From NCBI RefSeq assembly GCF_008642275.1, contig NZ_CP029189.1, forward strand, positions 4,186,001 to 4,250,000: a DNA stretch of 64,000 nt. The letters are read 5' to 3'. This DNA is from Streptomyces venezuelae (GTDB lineage: Bacteria > Actinomycetota > Actinomycetes > Streptomycetales > Streptomycetaceae). Below the pieces are notes generated by a model. That model was not told the DNA's origin, made no database searches, and saw only the letters and a program-made list of their open reading frames with translations. The position numbers and the translations under genes are program-made. Shown piece by piece: positions 54,557-63,537 of this stretch (position 1 is the first letter of the stretch; each line of letters begins with the position of its first letter).

Positions 54557-56410
54557 ATGCCCGAGCTGAGGTCCCGCACCGTCACCCACGGCCGCAACAT
54601 GGCAGGCGCGCGTGCGCTGATGCGCGCGTCGGGCGTAGCGAGCGCGGACATCGGCAAGCCGATCGTCGCGGTCGCCAACTCCTTCACCGAGTTCGTGCCC
54701 GGTCACACCCACCTGGCGCCGGTCGGCCGCATCGTCTCCGACGCCATCCGGGCCGCGGGTGCGATCCCGCGCGAGTTCAACACGATCGCGGTCGACGACG
54801 GCATCGCCATGGGCCACGGCGGCATGCTGTACTCCCTCCCCTCCCGCGACCTGATCGCGGACTCGGTCGAGTACATGGTCGAGGCGCACTGCGCCGACGC
54901 GCTGATCTGCATCTCCAACTGCGACAAGATCACCCCCGGCATGCTGATGGCCGCCATGCGCCTCAACATCCCGGTCGTCTTCGTCTCGGGCGGCCCGATG
55001 GAGGCCGGCCAGGCCACGCTCGTCGACGGCACCGTCCGCAAGCTCGACCTGATCGACGCGATGGTCGACGCCTCGAACGAGAACGTCTCCGACGCCGACG
55101 TGCTGCGCATCGAGGAGAACGCCTGTCCCACCTGCGGCTCCTGCAGCGGCATGTTCACCGCCAACTCGATGAACTGCCTCGCCGAGGCCATCGGCCTGGC
55201 CCTCCCGGGCAACGGCTCGGTCCTCGCCACGCACACCGCCCGCCGCGCCCTGTACGAGGACGCCGGCCGCACGGTCGTGGAGATCACCAAGCGCTACTAC
55301 GAGGACGGCGACGAGTCCGTCCTGCCGCGCAGCATCGCCACCCGCGAGGCCTTCGAGAACGCCATGGCCCTCGACATCGCGATGGGCGGCTCCACGAACA
55401 CGATCCTGCACCTGCTGGCCGCCGCGCAGGAAGCGGGCCTGGACTACGACCTCACCGACATCGACGCCGTCTCGCGCCGCGTCCCCTGTCTGGCCAAGGT
55501 CGCGCCGAACGTCGCCCCGGGCGGCACGTACTACATGGAGGACATCCACCGCGCCGGCGGCATCCCCGCCATCCTCGGCGAGCTGCACCGCGGCGGTCTC
55601 CTCAACAAGGACATCAACACCGTCCACTCCGACGGTCTGGAGGACTGGCTCGCCAAGTGGGACGCCCGCTCCGGCACGGCCACCGAGACGGCCATGGAGC
55701 TGTGGCACGCGGCCCCCGGCTGCGAGCGCTCCGCGACCGCCTTCTCCCAGTCCAAGCGCTGGGAGACCCTGGACCTCGACGCCGAGGGCGGCTGCATCCG
55801 CTCGGTGCAGCACGCGTACTCCAAGGACGGCGGCCTCGCCGTGCTGCGCGGCAACATCGCCGAGGACGGCTGCGTCGTGAAGACCGCCGGTGTCGACGAG
55901 TCCATCTGGACCTTCGAGGGCCCGGCCGTCGTCTGCGAGTCCCAGGACGAGGCCGTCGACAAGATCCTCTCCAAGCAGATCAAGGAGGGCGACGTCGTCG
56001 TCATCCGCTACGAGGGCCCGCGCGGCGGCCCCGGTATGCAGGAGATGCTCTACCCGACCTCCTTCCTCAAGGGCCGCGGCCTCGGCAAGTCCTGCGCCCT
56101 GGTCACGGACGGCCGCTTCTCCGGCGGAACCTCGGGCCTGTCCATCGGCCACGCCTCCCCGGAGGCGGCCTCGGGCGGCACCATCGCGGTCGTCGAGGAC
56201 GGCGACCGGATCCGCATCGACATCCCGAACCGGTCGATCGAGGTCCTCGTCGACGAGGCCACCCTGGCGGCCCGCCACGCGGCCCTCGGCGGCGTTTACG
56301 CCCCGAAGAACCGTGAGCGCAAGGTCTCCGCGGCCCTGCGTGCCTACGCCGCGATGGCCACCAGCGCCGACAAGGGCGCGGTCCGCGACGTCTCCCTCCT
56401 GGGCGGCTGA
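54557..56410 (+). CDS. ilvD: Dihydroxy-acid dehydratase
   Basis: Dehydrates 2,3-dihydroxy-isovalerate and 2,3-dihydroxy-3-methylvalerate in branched-chain amino acid synthesis. The 617-residue protein has Fe-S Cys in CISNCDK (Cys118, Cys122) and CPTCGSCSG (Cys190, 193, 196), and the family hallmark [12 protein letters not shown]. Its [15 protein letters not shown] segment completes the active site. GGGGAGTG precedes ATG 54557. A nested hairpin separates it from tetR, so it has its own promoter. Convergent with the kinase, it ends at a strong stem. Confidence 0.97.
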   Translation: MPELRSRTVTHGRNMAGARALMRASGVASADIGKPIVAVANSFTEFVPGHTHLAPVGRIVSDAIRAAGAIPREFNTIAVDDGIAMGHGGMLYSLPSRDLIADSVEYMVEAHCADALICISNCDKITPGMLMAAMRLNIPVVFVSGGPMEAGQATLVDGTVRKLDLIDAMVDASNENVSDADVLRIEENACPTCGSCSGMFTANSMNCLAEAIGLALPGNGSVLATHTARRALYEDAGRTVVEITKRYYEDGDESVLPRSIATREAFENAMALDIAMGGSTNTILHLLAAAQEAGLDYDLTDIDAVSRRVPCLAKVAPNVAPGGTYYMEDIHRAGGIPAILGELHRGGLLNKDINTVHSDGLEDWLAKWDARSGTATETAMELWHAAPGCERSATAFSQSKRWETLDLDAEGGCIRSVQHAYSKDGGLAVLRGNIAEDGCVVKTAGVDESIWTFEGPAVVCESQDEAVDKILSKQIKEGDVVVIRYEGPRGGPGMQEMLYPTSFLKGRGLGKSCALVTDGRFSGGTSGLSIGHASPEAASGGTIAVVEDGDRIRIDIPNRSIEVLVDEATLAARHAALGGVYAPKNRERKVSAALRAYAAMATSADKGAVRDVSLLGG

Positions 56411-56436
56411 CGACCGGCCCCGCAGGTGTCTCCGCC

Positions 56437-56468
56437 GGCGCCCCCGCACCCTCCGGTGCGGGGGCGCC
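56437..56468. terminator. 14-bp perfect hairpin, convergent terminator
   Basis: GGCGCCCCCGCACC and its complement surround loop CTCC between the ilvD and kinase stops. Confidence 0.88.
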
Positions 56469-56474
56469 GCCGTT

Positions 56475-58634
56475 TCACCACCCGCCCGGATCCCCCGCCC
56501 CCACCGCGAACACCGTCCCGTCGGGCGCACCGGCGAACAGCCGCCCGCCGCCGACCACGGGCGCCGGCAGGGTGGAGGTGTAGCCCTGCTCACCCCGCAG
56601 CCTGGGCTTCGTCTGGCCCAGGAGCCGGCCCCCGCCGTCGACGGCCAGCACCCGTCCGTCCGACGAGGCCACATGGATCCTGCCCTCGTGGACCACCGGC
56701 CGCGAGCCCACGGCCACGCCCGTCTCCAGCCGCCATTCCTCACGCTCCGCCCCCACCGCGGCCAGGGCGCCCGACGTACCGAAGACGTACACCCGGCCCT
56801 CGGGGCCGACCGTGGCCTGGGCCTCCAGCAACGGTGCCGACAGGGGGATCCGGTGGACGGCCCGCGTCGCGAGGTCCACCCGTACGACCGCCCTGGTCAC
56901 GGCGCCGGACGCGGACCGTGTGTCGCCCTCCAGCAGGTAGAGCGCGCCGGCCGTCGCGCCGACCGGTTCCAGCAGCGCCGCACCGCGGACCTGCCAGCGC
57001 ACCGAGCCGTTCGCGGAGGAGACGGCGGAAACCTGCGTCGACTTCCCGTCCGCTCCCTGCGAGCAGAGGTACAGGTCGGCGCCGCCGGGCTGGTCCGGTC
57101 CGGCGAGCCACGCCGAGCCGGTTCCGCCGATGCGCTGCTCCCAGCGCGTGCTGCCGGTGGCAGCGTCGAGCATGGCTGCCTTCCCGTCCGGGCCGGTGAC
57201 GAGCAGCAGACTCCCCACGGGAACCACCCGCCCACCCGCCGACAGGGTCCGCTTCCACCGCTGCGCCCCCGTCGCCGGGTCCAGGGCCTGCAGGACGGTC
57301 CCGTCGCCGTCCACCGCGAACACCAGCCCCGCGGCGTGCAGCGGGGTCGGATTCGGGGTCATCCGGGAGGCGGGGGCCGCTCCGTGCACGGACCAGACCA
57401 CCGAGCCGTCGGCGGGGTCGAGCCGGGCGGCCGCCAGCCCGGGCCCCGAGCAGTAGAGGGCCCCGGCGGACCACGAGCAGGCCGGAACGGGATTGCCCCG
57501 GTCCCCTTCGCCCACGGGTACCGCCCAGGGCGGGCCGGCCCCCGCCCCGGGGCGCGGCCCGGTGGCCTCGGCGCGCACGGTGGAGTGCCCGGCCGGGTCC
57601 GCGTCCGTCCCGTACGCGAGGTAGCCGCCGAGCGCCCCGCCCGTCAGCAGCAAGGCGCCGCCGACCGACAGGGCCAGCCGCGACGGCCGCCGCCGCCGCG
57701 GGGCGGGCGCGGCGGGAGCGGGCCGGCCGGCGGCGATCCGGTCCCGCCGGTGGGTGGCCTCCTCCAGCCGGTCGGGCTCGCGCGGCCGGGGGATGAAGGC
57801 CCGGGTGTCCTCCGACGTCGGGTAGGCCAGCGCACGCAGGTCACTGATCAGGGTGTCGGGTGTCGGGCGGTCGGCGGGGTCCTTCGCGAGGCAGGATTCG
57901 ACGACCGGTACCAGGGCCGTCGGCAGACCGGTCAGATCGGGGTCGTTGTGGACGACCTGATACGCCACCAGGTAGGGGCTGTCCGAGTCGAACGGCCCCC
58001 GCCCCGTCGCCGCGTGCACGAGTACGGCGCCCATCGCGAACACGTCCGCCGCGGGACCCACTTCCCTGGGCCGCTGGAACTGCTCGGGCGCCATGAAGGG
58101 CGGTGTCCCGATCAGCTTTCCGGTCTCCGTCCGCAGGTCGCTGTCGGTCGGCCGGGAGATCCCGAAGTCGATGACCCGCACCCCGTCGGGCGCCATCAGC
58201 ACGTTGCTCGGTTTCAGATCCCGGTGCACCACACCGGCCCGGTGGATGTCCCGCAGCGCCTCCGCCAGTCCGGCGCCGAGCCGGGCCAGTTCGGCCGGTT
58301 CGAGCACCCGCTCGCGCACCCGCTCGGCGAGCGTCGGCGCGTCGATGAACAAGGTCGCCATCCAGGGCCGTTCGGCGTCCGGATCCGCGTCGACCACGGG
58401 CGCGGTGAACGCCCCGCTCACCAGGCGCGCCGCGGCGACCTCCTGCCGGAACCGGGCCCGGAACTCGGGATCCACCGCGTGTTCGGGATGCACGATCTTG
58501 ACGGCGAGTTTCAGCCCCGAGGCGGAGGTGGCGAGGTGGACGACGCCCATACCGCCCGAACCCAGGACGGATTCCAGCCGGTACTGTCCGGCGTACTCCG
58601 GAAAGCCCGCCCGATCCCTGTGCAGCGACTGCAC
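56475..58634 (-). CDS. Ser/Thr protein kinase with PQQ-like beta-propeller (AfsK-like)
   Basis: A 719-residue protein. The N-terminal kinase domain (residues about 17-280) has LGSGGMGVVHLA, the ATP-binding Lys in KLAVKIV, the catalytic loop VVHRDLKPSNVLM and VIDFGIS (DFG). The activation loop ends near MAPEQF. A membrane helix lies near residue 320. The C-terminal domain (residues about 375-719) has PQQ/YVTN-like propeller repeats such as DPADGSVVWSVHG and DPATGAQRWKRT. Such kinases phosphorylate AfsR-type regulators, but this is inference. GTG 58634 has GGGGGTGG upstream; ATG 58670 is an alternative. Confidence 0.9.
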   Translation of the reverse strand: MQSLHRDRAGFPEYAGQYRLESVLGSGGMGVVHLATSASGLKLAVKIVHPEHAVDPEFRARFRQEVAAARLVSGAFTAPVVDADPDAERPWMATLFIDAPTLAERVRERVLEPAELARLGAGLAEALRDIHRAGVVHRDLKPSNVLMAPDGVRVIDFGISRPTDSDLRTETGKLIGTPPFMAPEQFQRPREVGPAADVFAMGAVLVHAATGRGPFDSDSPYLVAYQVVHNDPDLTGLPTALVPVVESCLAKDPADRPTPDTLISDLRALAYPTSEDTRAFIPRPREPDRLEEATHRRDRIAAGRPAPAAPAPRRRRPSRLALSVGGALLLTGGALGGYLAYGTDADPAGHSTVRAEATGPRPGAGAGPPWAVPVGEGDRGNPVPACSWSAGALYCSGPGLAAARLDPADGSVVWSVHGAAPASRMTPNPTPLHAAGLVFAVDGDGTVLQALDPATGAQRWKRTLSAGGRVVPVGSLLLVTGPDGKAAMLDAATGSTRWEQRIGGTGSAWLAGPDQPGGADLYLCSQGADGKSTQVSAVSSANGSVRWQVRGAALLEPVGATAGALYLLEGDTRSASGAVTRAVVRVDLATRAVHRIPLSAPLLEAQATVGPEGRVYVFGTSGALAAVGAEREEWRLETGVAVGSRPVVHEGRIHVASSDGRVLAVDGGGRLLGQTKPRLRGEQGYTSTLPAPVVGGGRLFAGAPDGTVFAVGAGDPGGW

Positions 58635-58739
58635 CGCTGACCACCCCCGCCGGAGCCTAGTCGATGGCACCTCGGAATCTCCAAGGTCCTGCTACCCTGC
58701 GCGAGTTGCGCAGAGCAACACTCAGGGGGGAGTTTTCGC

Positions 58740-59039
58740 ATGTCCGAAAAGAGTGAGTCCGGTCAGGCCCAGAGCCTCGCCGCGGGGTCCGGTTTCCAGA
58801 CCTTCCCGGTCGCTCCCGGATACCGGGTGAACGTCCGCAGCGGTCCGGGCACCAGCTACTCCATCGTCAAGGTCCTGCCGTACGACTCGTACGTCTCGAT
58901 CCGCTGCCAGGGCGCCGGTACGACGGTCTCCGGTCCGTACGGCACGACCGACATCTGGGACTGCATCGGCAACGGCCAGTTCGTCTCGGACGCCTACGTC
59001 AGGACGGGCAGCGACGGCTACGTGGCCACGCGCTGCTGA
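58740..59039 (+). CDS. Small SH3b-domain protein without a signal peptide
   Basis: A 99-residue protein. The N-terminus is polar (MSEKSESGQAQSLAAG), with no signal peptide. An SH3_3-type fold follows at about residues 23-99: VAPGYRVNVRSGPGTSYSIV, YDSYVSIRCQG and DIWDCIGNGQFVSDAYV, with Cys56, Cys75 and Cys99 probably paired. GGGGGGAG precedes ATG 58740. SH3b domains usually bind cell wall or peptide ligands, so the missing signal is odd. It is divergent from the kinase/PQQ gene. Confidence 0.8.
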   Translation: MSEKSESGQAQSLAAGSGFQTFPVAPGYRVNVRSGPGTSYSIVKVLPYDSYVSIRCQGAGTTVSGPYGTTDIWDCIGNGQFVSDAYVRTGSDGYVATRC

Positions 59040-59156
59040 CCTTTCACGGGCGACCCCGTAGGCCCGCACCCCTCCGGGTTCACACACCGCGTCGGACCGC
59101 CCGGGGGGCGAGGTCTGGAGCGGGGGCAGGGGTATCCCTCGCACCCGCCCCGACCC

Positions 59157-59183
59157 GACACGTCTGACACGTCTGACACGTGA
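59157..59183 (+). repeat. 9-bp tandem repeat GACACGTCT, three copies
   Basis: GACACGTCT occurs twice and then as GACACGTGA, immediately before the promoter of the 59227 gene. The spacing equals slightly less than a helical turn. Confidence 0.7.
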
Positions 59184-59226
59184 GACACACCGGGCCCGAC
59201 CGGCCCGGCGAGGGATAATCGCTGAT

Positions 59227-59757
59227 GTGAGCGACGACCAGCGAGACAAGACCCCCGCCGAGCCGGCTGCACAGGCCGCGGTGCCCGCCGGCCCGCAGCC
59301 CGAGCCGATCCCGTTCTTCGGCACCACCTGGGTCGAGCACGACGGCGGCTACGCCCTGCGCCGGGTCGGCCTCGCCATCGGCTCGCTGGCCACCGCCGTC
59401 GCCTCCGCGCTGATGCTGCGCTTCGCCTACGAGGGCCTGGAGATCGGCAACGTCGGCCCCTTCCTCAGCATCTCGGTCGTCGTCCTCTTCGCGATCGCCA
59501 GCTCCATCGCCTTCACCAGGACCTGGGCCTCCTACAGCCGCCGCCCGGCCCCGTCCTCCGACGAGGCCGCCCTCAAGGGCCTGAAGGCGATCGGTTTCAT
59601 CGGCTCCCTGATCGCGTACTTCCTGCGCTGCCTCGGAGAGGCGCCGGGCGAGAAGCTCCGCCGCGCGGAGTACGAGAGCGCCCGGGCCGAATACGCCCGC
59701 CGCCGCAGCACCCGTACGGGCAACCCGGCCGCCCGACGGCCCAAGCGCAAGAAGTAG
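59227..59757 (+). CDS. Small membrane protein, 176 aa
   Basis: A 176-residue protein. A Pro/Ala-rich N-terminus precedes two membrane helices (about residues 46-65 and 77-97), and a third hydrophobic stretch at 118-132 may be membrane-associated. The basic C-terminus ends RRPKRKK. GATAAT ends 7 bases before GTG 59227 and no Shine-Dalgarno is visible, so the transcript is probably leaderless. I do not recognise the family; it is conserved in Streptomyces. A 9-bp tandem repeat lies upstream. Confidence 0.7.
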   Translation: MSDDQRDKTPAEPAAQAAVPAGPQPEPIPFFGTTWVEHDGGYALRRVGLAIGSLATAVASALMLRFAYEGLEIGNVGPFLSISVVVLFAIASSIAFTRTWASYSRRPAPSSDEAALKGLKAIGFIGSLIAYFLRCLGEAPGEKLRRAEYESARAEYARRRSTRTGNPAARRPKRKK

Positions 59758-59809
59758 TCCCGCGGGGCGGCGGCCACGAGCCCGTCCACCCCCGCGTCCC
59801 TCCCGGAGA

Positions 59810-59839
59810 TTGACGTCCCGGCACCGCCAGGAGCATTAT
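59810..59839 (+). promoter_or_regulatory. Promoter TTGACG-N18-CATTAT of the ABC transporter
   Basis: -35 at 59810-59815 and -10 at 59834-59839, with spacing 18. The ATG at 59847 follows 7 bases later, so the transcript is likely leaderless. A palindrome overlaps the -10 and the start. Confidence 0.65.
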
Positions 59840-59857
59840 TCATCACATGATGAATAA
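59836..59857. promoter_or_regulatory. Perfect 10+10 bp palindromic operator over the ABC transporter start
   Basis: TTATTCATCA-CA-TGATGAATAA. It is AT-rich in a GC-rich genome and overlaps the -10, transcription start and first codons. This is the expected design for a repressor of the TetR/GntR/PadR type. No regulator gene lies next to it. Confidence 0.8.
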
Positions 59858-60671
59858 CCAGGCCGAGGAAGCCCCGGCCGCCGTCCACGCCCATGACCTC
59901 ACCGTCCGGCGCGGCACCGGCCGCACCCCCCGCACCGTCCTCGACTCCATCGCCTTCGACGTCCCCCGCGGCCGCATCACCGGCCTCCTCGGCCCCTCCG
60001 GCTGCGGAAAATCCACCCTCATGCGCGCCATCGTCGGCACCCAGGCCCACGTCACCGGCACCCTCGACGTCCTCGGCCACCCCGCCGGCCACCCCCGGCT
60101 CCGCTCCCGCATCGGCTACGTCACCCAGGCCCCCAGCGTCTACGACGACCTCACCGTCCGGCAGAACCTCGACTACTTCGCCGCCGTCCTCGACCCCGGC
60201 CGCGCCGCCGCCGACCGCCGAGCCGCCGCCGTCACCCGCGCCATCACCGACGTCGACCTCACCAGCCGCGCCGGCGCCCTCGCCGGCAACCTCTCCGGCG
60301 GCCAGCGCAGCCGCGTCTCCCTCGCCGTCGCCCTGCTCGGCACCCCCGAGCTCCTGGTCCTCGACGAACCCACCGTCGGCCTCGACCCCGTCCTGCGCCG
60401 CGACCTGTGGAAACTCTTCCACGACATCACCGCCGCCCGCGGCGCGACGATCCTCGTCTCCTCCCACGTCATGGACGAGGCCGAACGCTGCCACGACCTG
60501 CTCCTCATGCGCGAGGGCCGCATCCTCGCCCAGGACACCCCCGACGCACTGCGCACCCGAACCCACGCCACCACCGTCGAAGCGGGCTTCCTGCGCCTCG
60601 TCGACGAAGCCAACGCCGACGCCAACGCCGCCGCCTCCAACGTCACCGCCATCCGGGAGCAGACCCGATGA
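59847..60671 (+). CDS. Drug-type ABC transporter, ATP-binding protein
   Basis: A 274-residue ATPase of the DrrA/ABC-2 exporter type. Walker A is GPSGCGKS, followed by the Q-loop VTQAPSVYDDL, signature LSGGQRSRVS, Walker B LLVLDEPTVGLD and the switch VSSHVMDEA. Start ATG 59847 lies inside the operator palindrome; a second ATG follows directly (MM). The permease start overlaps its stop as ATGA. It is likely an efflux pump whose expression is released when a repressor binds a ligand. Confidence 0.92.
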   Translation: MMNNQAEEAPAAVHAHDLTVRRGTGRTPRTVLDSIAFDVPRGRITGLLGPSGCGKSTLMRAIVGTQAHVTGTLDVLGHPAGHPRLRSRIGYVTQAPSVYDDLTVRQNLDYFAAVLDPGRAAADRRAAAVTRAITDVDLTSRAGALAGNLSGGQRSRVSLAVALLGTPELLVLDEPTVGLDPVLRRDLWKLFHDITAARGATILVSSHVMDEAERCHDLLLMREGRILAQDTPDALRTRTHATTVEAGFLRLVDEANADANAAASNVTAIREQTR

Positions 60672-61405
60672 ACGCCGCCCGCACCACCGCCACCGCCGCC
60701 CGCGTCCTGCGCCAGCTCCGCCACGACCCGCGCTCCATCGCGCTGATGCTCCTGGTCCCCGTACTGATGCTCACCCTGCTGCGCTTCGTCTTCGACGGCA
60801 GCCCCGAGACGTTCGACGGCATCGGCGCCTCACTCCTCGGGATCTTCCCCCTCATCACCATGTTCCTGGTGACCTCCATCGCCACACTCCGCGAACGCAC
60901 CTCCGGAACCCTGGAACGCCTCCTCGCCATGCCCCTGGGCAAGGGCGACCTCATCGCCGGCTACGCCCTCGCCTTCGGCGCCGTCGCCGTCGTCCAGTCC
61001 GTCCTCGCCACCGGCCTCGCCGTCTGGGCCCTCGGCCTCGACGTCGTCGGATCCCCCTGGCTGCTCCTCCTCGTAGCCCTCCTCGACGCCCTCCTCGGCA
61101 CCGCACTCGGACTCTTCGTCTCCGCCTTCGCCGCCTCCGAGTTCCAGGCCGTCCAGTTCATGCCGGCCGTGATCTTCCCCCAGCTCCTCCTCTGCGGACT
61201 CTTCGCCGCCCGCGACACCATGCACCCCGTCCTCGAAGGCCTCTCCGACGTGCTGCCCATGTCCTACGCCGTCGACGGCATGACCCAGGTCCTCACCCAC
61301 ACCGACATGACCACCGACTTCGTCCGCGACGCCACCGTCGTCGCCGCCTGCGCCCTGCTCGTCCTCGCCCTCGGCGCGGTCACCCTCCGCCGCCGGACTC
61401 CTTGA
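60668..61405 (+). CDS. ABC-2 type transporter permease
   Basis: A 245-residue permease with six membrane helices. The N-terminal helix LMLLVPVLMLTLLRF is followed by SLLGIFPLITMFLVTSI and then the characteristic RERTSGTLERLLAMPL. Further helices are ALAFGAVAVVQSVLATGLA and LLLLVALLDALLGTALG, with C-terminal LVLALGAVTLRRRT. ATG 60668 overlaps the ATPase stop (ATGA). It should form a homodimer with the ATPase. proC follows 115 bases later with its own promoter. Confidence 0.92.
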   Translation: MNAARTTATAARVLRQLRHDPRSIALMLLVPVLMLTLLRFVFDGSPETFDGIGASLLGIFPLITMFLVTSIATLRERTSGTLERLLAMPLGKGDLIAGYALAFGAVAVVQSVLATGLAVWALGLDVVGSPWLLLLVALLDALLGTALGLFVSAFAASEFQAVQFMPAVIFPQLLLCGLFAARDTMHPVLEGLSDVLPMSYAVDGMTQVLTHTDMTTDFVRDATVVAACALLVLALGAVTLRRRTP

Positions 61406-61471
61406 CTCCTACGGGCCTGACCGCACTGCGGACAGCACCGCCCCCCTCCCCGCCCGGGTGCAAGGATGAGG

Positions 61472-61481
61472 ACGTATACGT
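61472..61481. promoter_or_regulatory. ACGTATACGT palindrome upstream of proC
   Basis: A 10-bp perfect palindrome 40 bases before the proC start. It is a candidate operator, or simply a -10-like element with symmetry. Confidence 0.35.
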
Positions 61482-61520
61482 AGCTCACGCGCAAGCACAG
61501 TTCGGCGAGGTGGATCGGGC

Positions 61521-62330
61521 ATGACCCAGACAGTCGCAGTCCTCGGTACCGGCAAGATCGGCGAGGCCCTGCTCAGCGGAATGATCCGCGGCGGCTGGCC
61601 CGCCTCGAAGCTGCTCGTCACCGCCCGCCGCGCCGAACGGGCCGAGGAACTGCGCACCCGCTACGGGGTCGAGGCCGTCACCAACGCCGAGGCCGCCAAG
61701 CGCGCCGACACCCTCATCCTCACCGTCAAGCCCCAGGACATGGCCAAGCTCCTCGACGAGCTCGCCCCGCACGTCCCCGCCGACCGCCTGGTCATCAGCG
61801 GGGCCGCCGGCGTTCCCACGGCCTTCTTCGAGGAACGGCTCAGCCCCGGCACCCCCGTCGTCCGCGTCATGACGAACACCCCCGCCCTCGTCGACGAGGC
61901 CATGTCCGTCATCTCCGCCGGCAGCCACGCCACCGCGGCACACCTCGCCCACACCGAGGAGATCTTCGGCAGCGTCGGCAAGACCCTGCGCGTCCCGGAG
62001 TCCCAGCAGGACGCGGCCACCGCCCTCTCCGGCTCCGGACCCGCCTACTTCTACTTCCTCGTCGAAGCCATGACCGACGCCGGCATCCTCCTCGGGCTGC
62101 CCCGCGCCCAGGCCCACGACCTGATCGTCCAGGCCGCCATCGGTGCCGCCGTCATGCTCCGCGACAGCGGCGAACACCCCGTCAAGCTCCGCGAGGCCGT
62201 CACCTCCCCGGCCGGCACGACCATCAACGCCATCGTCGAGCTGGAGAAGCACGGCGTACGCGCCGCCCTCATCGCCGCCCTCGAAGCGGCCCGCGACCGC
62301 AGCCGCGAGCTCGCCTCCGGCAACAGCTGA
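61521..62330 (+). CDS. proC: Pyrroline-5-carboxylate reductase
   Basis: NAD(P)H-dependent last step of proline synthesis. The 269-residue protein has the Rossmann motif VLGTGKIGEALLSGMIRG, TVKPQDMAKLL, the conserved VVRVMTNTPALV and GSGPAYFYFL. The C-terminal dimerisation helices contain AVTSPAGTTINAI. GAGGTGG precedes ATG 61521. It is a single gene between the ABC transporter and a convergent trpS; the 50-base gap to trpS contains a symmetrical hairpin. Confidence 0.97.
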   Translation: MTQTVAVLGTGKIGEALLSGMIRGGWPASKLLVTARRAERAEELRTRYGVEAVTNAEAAKRADTLILTVKPQDMAKLLDELAPHVPADRLVISGAAGVPTAFFEERLSPGTPVVRVMTNTPALVDEAMSVISAGSHATAAHLAHTEEIFGSVGKTLRVPESQQDAATALSGSGPAYFYFLVEAMTDAGILLGLPRAQAHDLIVQAAIGAAVMLRDSGEHPVKLREAVTSPAGTTINAIVELEKHGVRAALIAALEAARDRSRELASGNS

Positions 62331-62348
62331 GCCACCCCGAAACGGCAA

Positions 62349-62373
62349 GGGGTCCCGCGGCACGCGGGACCCC
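62349..62373. terminator. 11-bp perfect hairpin between proC and trpS
   Basis: GGGGTCCCGCG and its complement surround loop GCA. It lies between converging stops and should act in both directions. Confidence 0.88.
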
Positions 62374-62379
62374 CACCCG

Positions 62380-63384
62380 TCACGGCTCCAGCAGCCCGAT
62401 GGCCCGGTACGCCCGGTCCACCACCGGCCGCGCCAGCTCCCTGGCCCGCCCGGCACCCTCCCGCAGCACCTTCTCCACCTGCGCCGGATCACCGGCCAGC
62501 TCCGCATGCCGCTCCTGTACGGGCCGCAGCACCTCGACCACCGCGTCGGCGACGTCCCGCTTCAGCGCCCCGTAGCCGCTGTACCCCTCGGCGAGCACGG
62601 CCGGATCACCCCCGGCACACGCCGCCAGGATGTCCAGCAGATTCGCGACCCCCGGCCGGGCCTCCCGGTCGTAGACCACCCCGTCGTCCCCGCTGTCGGT
62701 GACCGCCCGCATCACCTTCTTGCGCACGACCCCGGGCTCGTCGAGCAGATAGACGATCCCCGCCCCGCTCTCATGCGACTTCCCCATCTTCGACGTCGGG
62801 TCCTGCAGGTCCATCACCCGCGCGGCCACCTCCGGCAGCGTGGCCTTCGGGACGGTGAAGGTGTGCCCGTACCGCTGGTTGAACCGCACCGCCAGATCCC
62901 GGGTCAGCTCGACGTGCTGCCGCTGGTCCTCCCCGACGGGCACCTCCTGCGCGCCGTACGCCAGGATGTCGGCCGCCATCAGTACGGGATAGGTGAGCAG
63001 CGACAGCCGTACGCCCTCCCCGGAGACCTGCGCCTTCGCCGCCTTCTCCTTGTACTGGATCATGCGCCGCAGCTCCCCGTCGGTGGCGGTGCACTCCAGG
63101 AGGTACGCCAGGCGCGTGTGCTCGTCGACGTGGCTCTGCACGAAGAGCGTGCACCGCTGCGGATCCAGCCCGGCGGCCAGCAGGAGCGTCGCCGCCTGCC
63201 GGCTCAGCCTCCGTACGCGCGCGGGCTCGTGCTCGACGGTCAGCGCGTGCAGATCGACGACGCAGAACAGGGCGGACTCGGGTGTCAGATCGGCGGCGAC
63301 CCACTGCCGTACGGCCCCCAGGTAGTTGCCCAGCGTCAGGTGTCCGGTGGGCTTGATCCCGCTGAAGATCCGCGTCGTCGTCAT
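62380..63384 (-). CDS. trpS: Tryptophanyl-tRNA synthetase, attenuator-controlled
   Basis: A 334-residue class Ic synthetase. HIGH-type PTGHLTLGNYLGA lies near residue 12, the active-site stretch FVQSHVDEHTRLAYLL follows, and the KMSKS equivalent is KMGKS in LQDPTSKMGKSHESG. ATG 63384 has GGGAGAACAGGAC upstream. Position and its leader peptide match the auxiliary, indolmycin-resistant TrpRS1 of S. coelicolor (SCO3334, from memory), which is induced when Trp-tRNA is short. The leader has a WW peptide and alternative stems. A second trpS is expected elsewhere in the genome. Confidence 0.95.
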   Translation of the reverse strand: MTTTRIFSGIKPTGHLTLGNYLGAVRQWVAADLTPESALFCVVDLHALTVEHEPARVRRLSRQAATLLLAAGLDPQRCTLFVQSHVDEHTRLAYLLECTATDGELRRMIQYKEKAAKAQVSGEGVRLSLLTYPVLMAADILAYGAQEVPVGEDQRQHVELTRDLAVRFNQRYGHTFTVPKATLPEVAARVMDLQDPTSKMGKSHESGAGIVYLLDEPGVVRKKVMRAVTDSGDDGVVYDREARPGVANLLDILAACAGGDPAVLAEGYSGYGALKRDVADAVVEVLRPVQERHAELAGDPAQVEKVLREGAGRARELARPVVDRAYRAIGLLEP

Positions 63385-63461
63385 GTCCTGTTCTCCCTGT
63401 GTGTGAGTGGTGTCGGCGGCCACCGCGCCGGGCGACCGAGCCACTCCCGGGAGGGGAGAAA

Positions 63462-63488
63462 CAGAAACGGCCGCCGAAGCGGCGGCCG
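63462..63488 (-). terminator. trpS attenuator terminator stem (regions 3:4)
   Basis: On the minus strand, ACGGCCGCCG pairs with CGGCGGCCGT around CTT or similar, then TTCTGTTTCT. It is the intrinsic terminator between the leader peptide and trpS. Region 3 can alternatively pair with GGCGGCCG at about 63517-63524. Confidence 0.85.
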
Positions 63489-63516
63489 TGAGCGCATGCG
63501 TGCTCGTGTGGAGGGT

Positions 63517-63537
63517 CGGCCGCCGTCAGGCGGCCCA
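63517..63537 (-). promoter_or_regulatory. trpS leader alternative stems (regions 1:2 and 2:3)
   Basis: GGGCCGCC just after the Trp codons pairs with GGCGGCC a few bases later. That second segment is also complementary to region 3 of the terminator. A ribosome stalled at the Trp codons would hide region 1 and free 2 for 2:3 pairing, which prevents termination. Confidence 0.8.
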
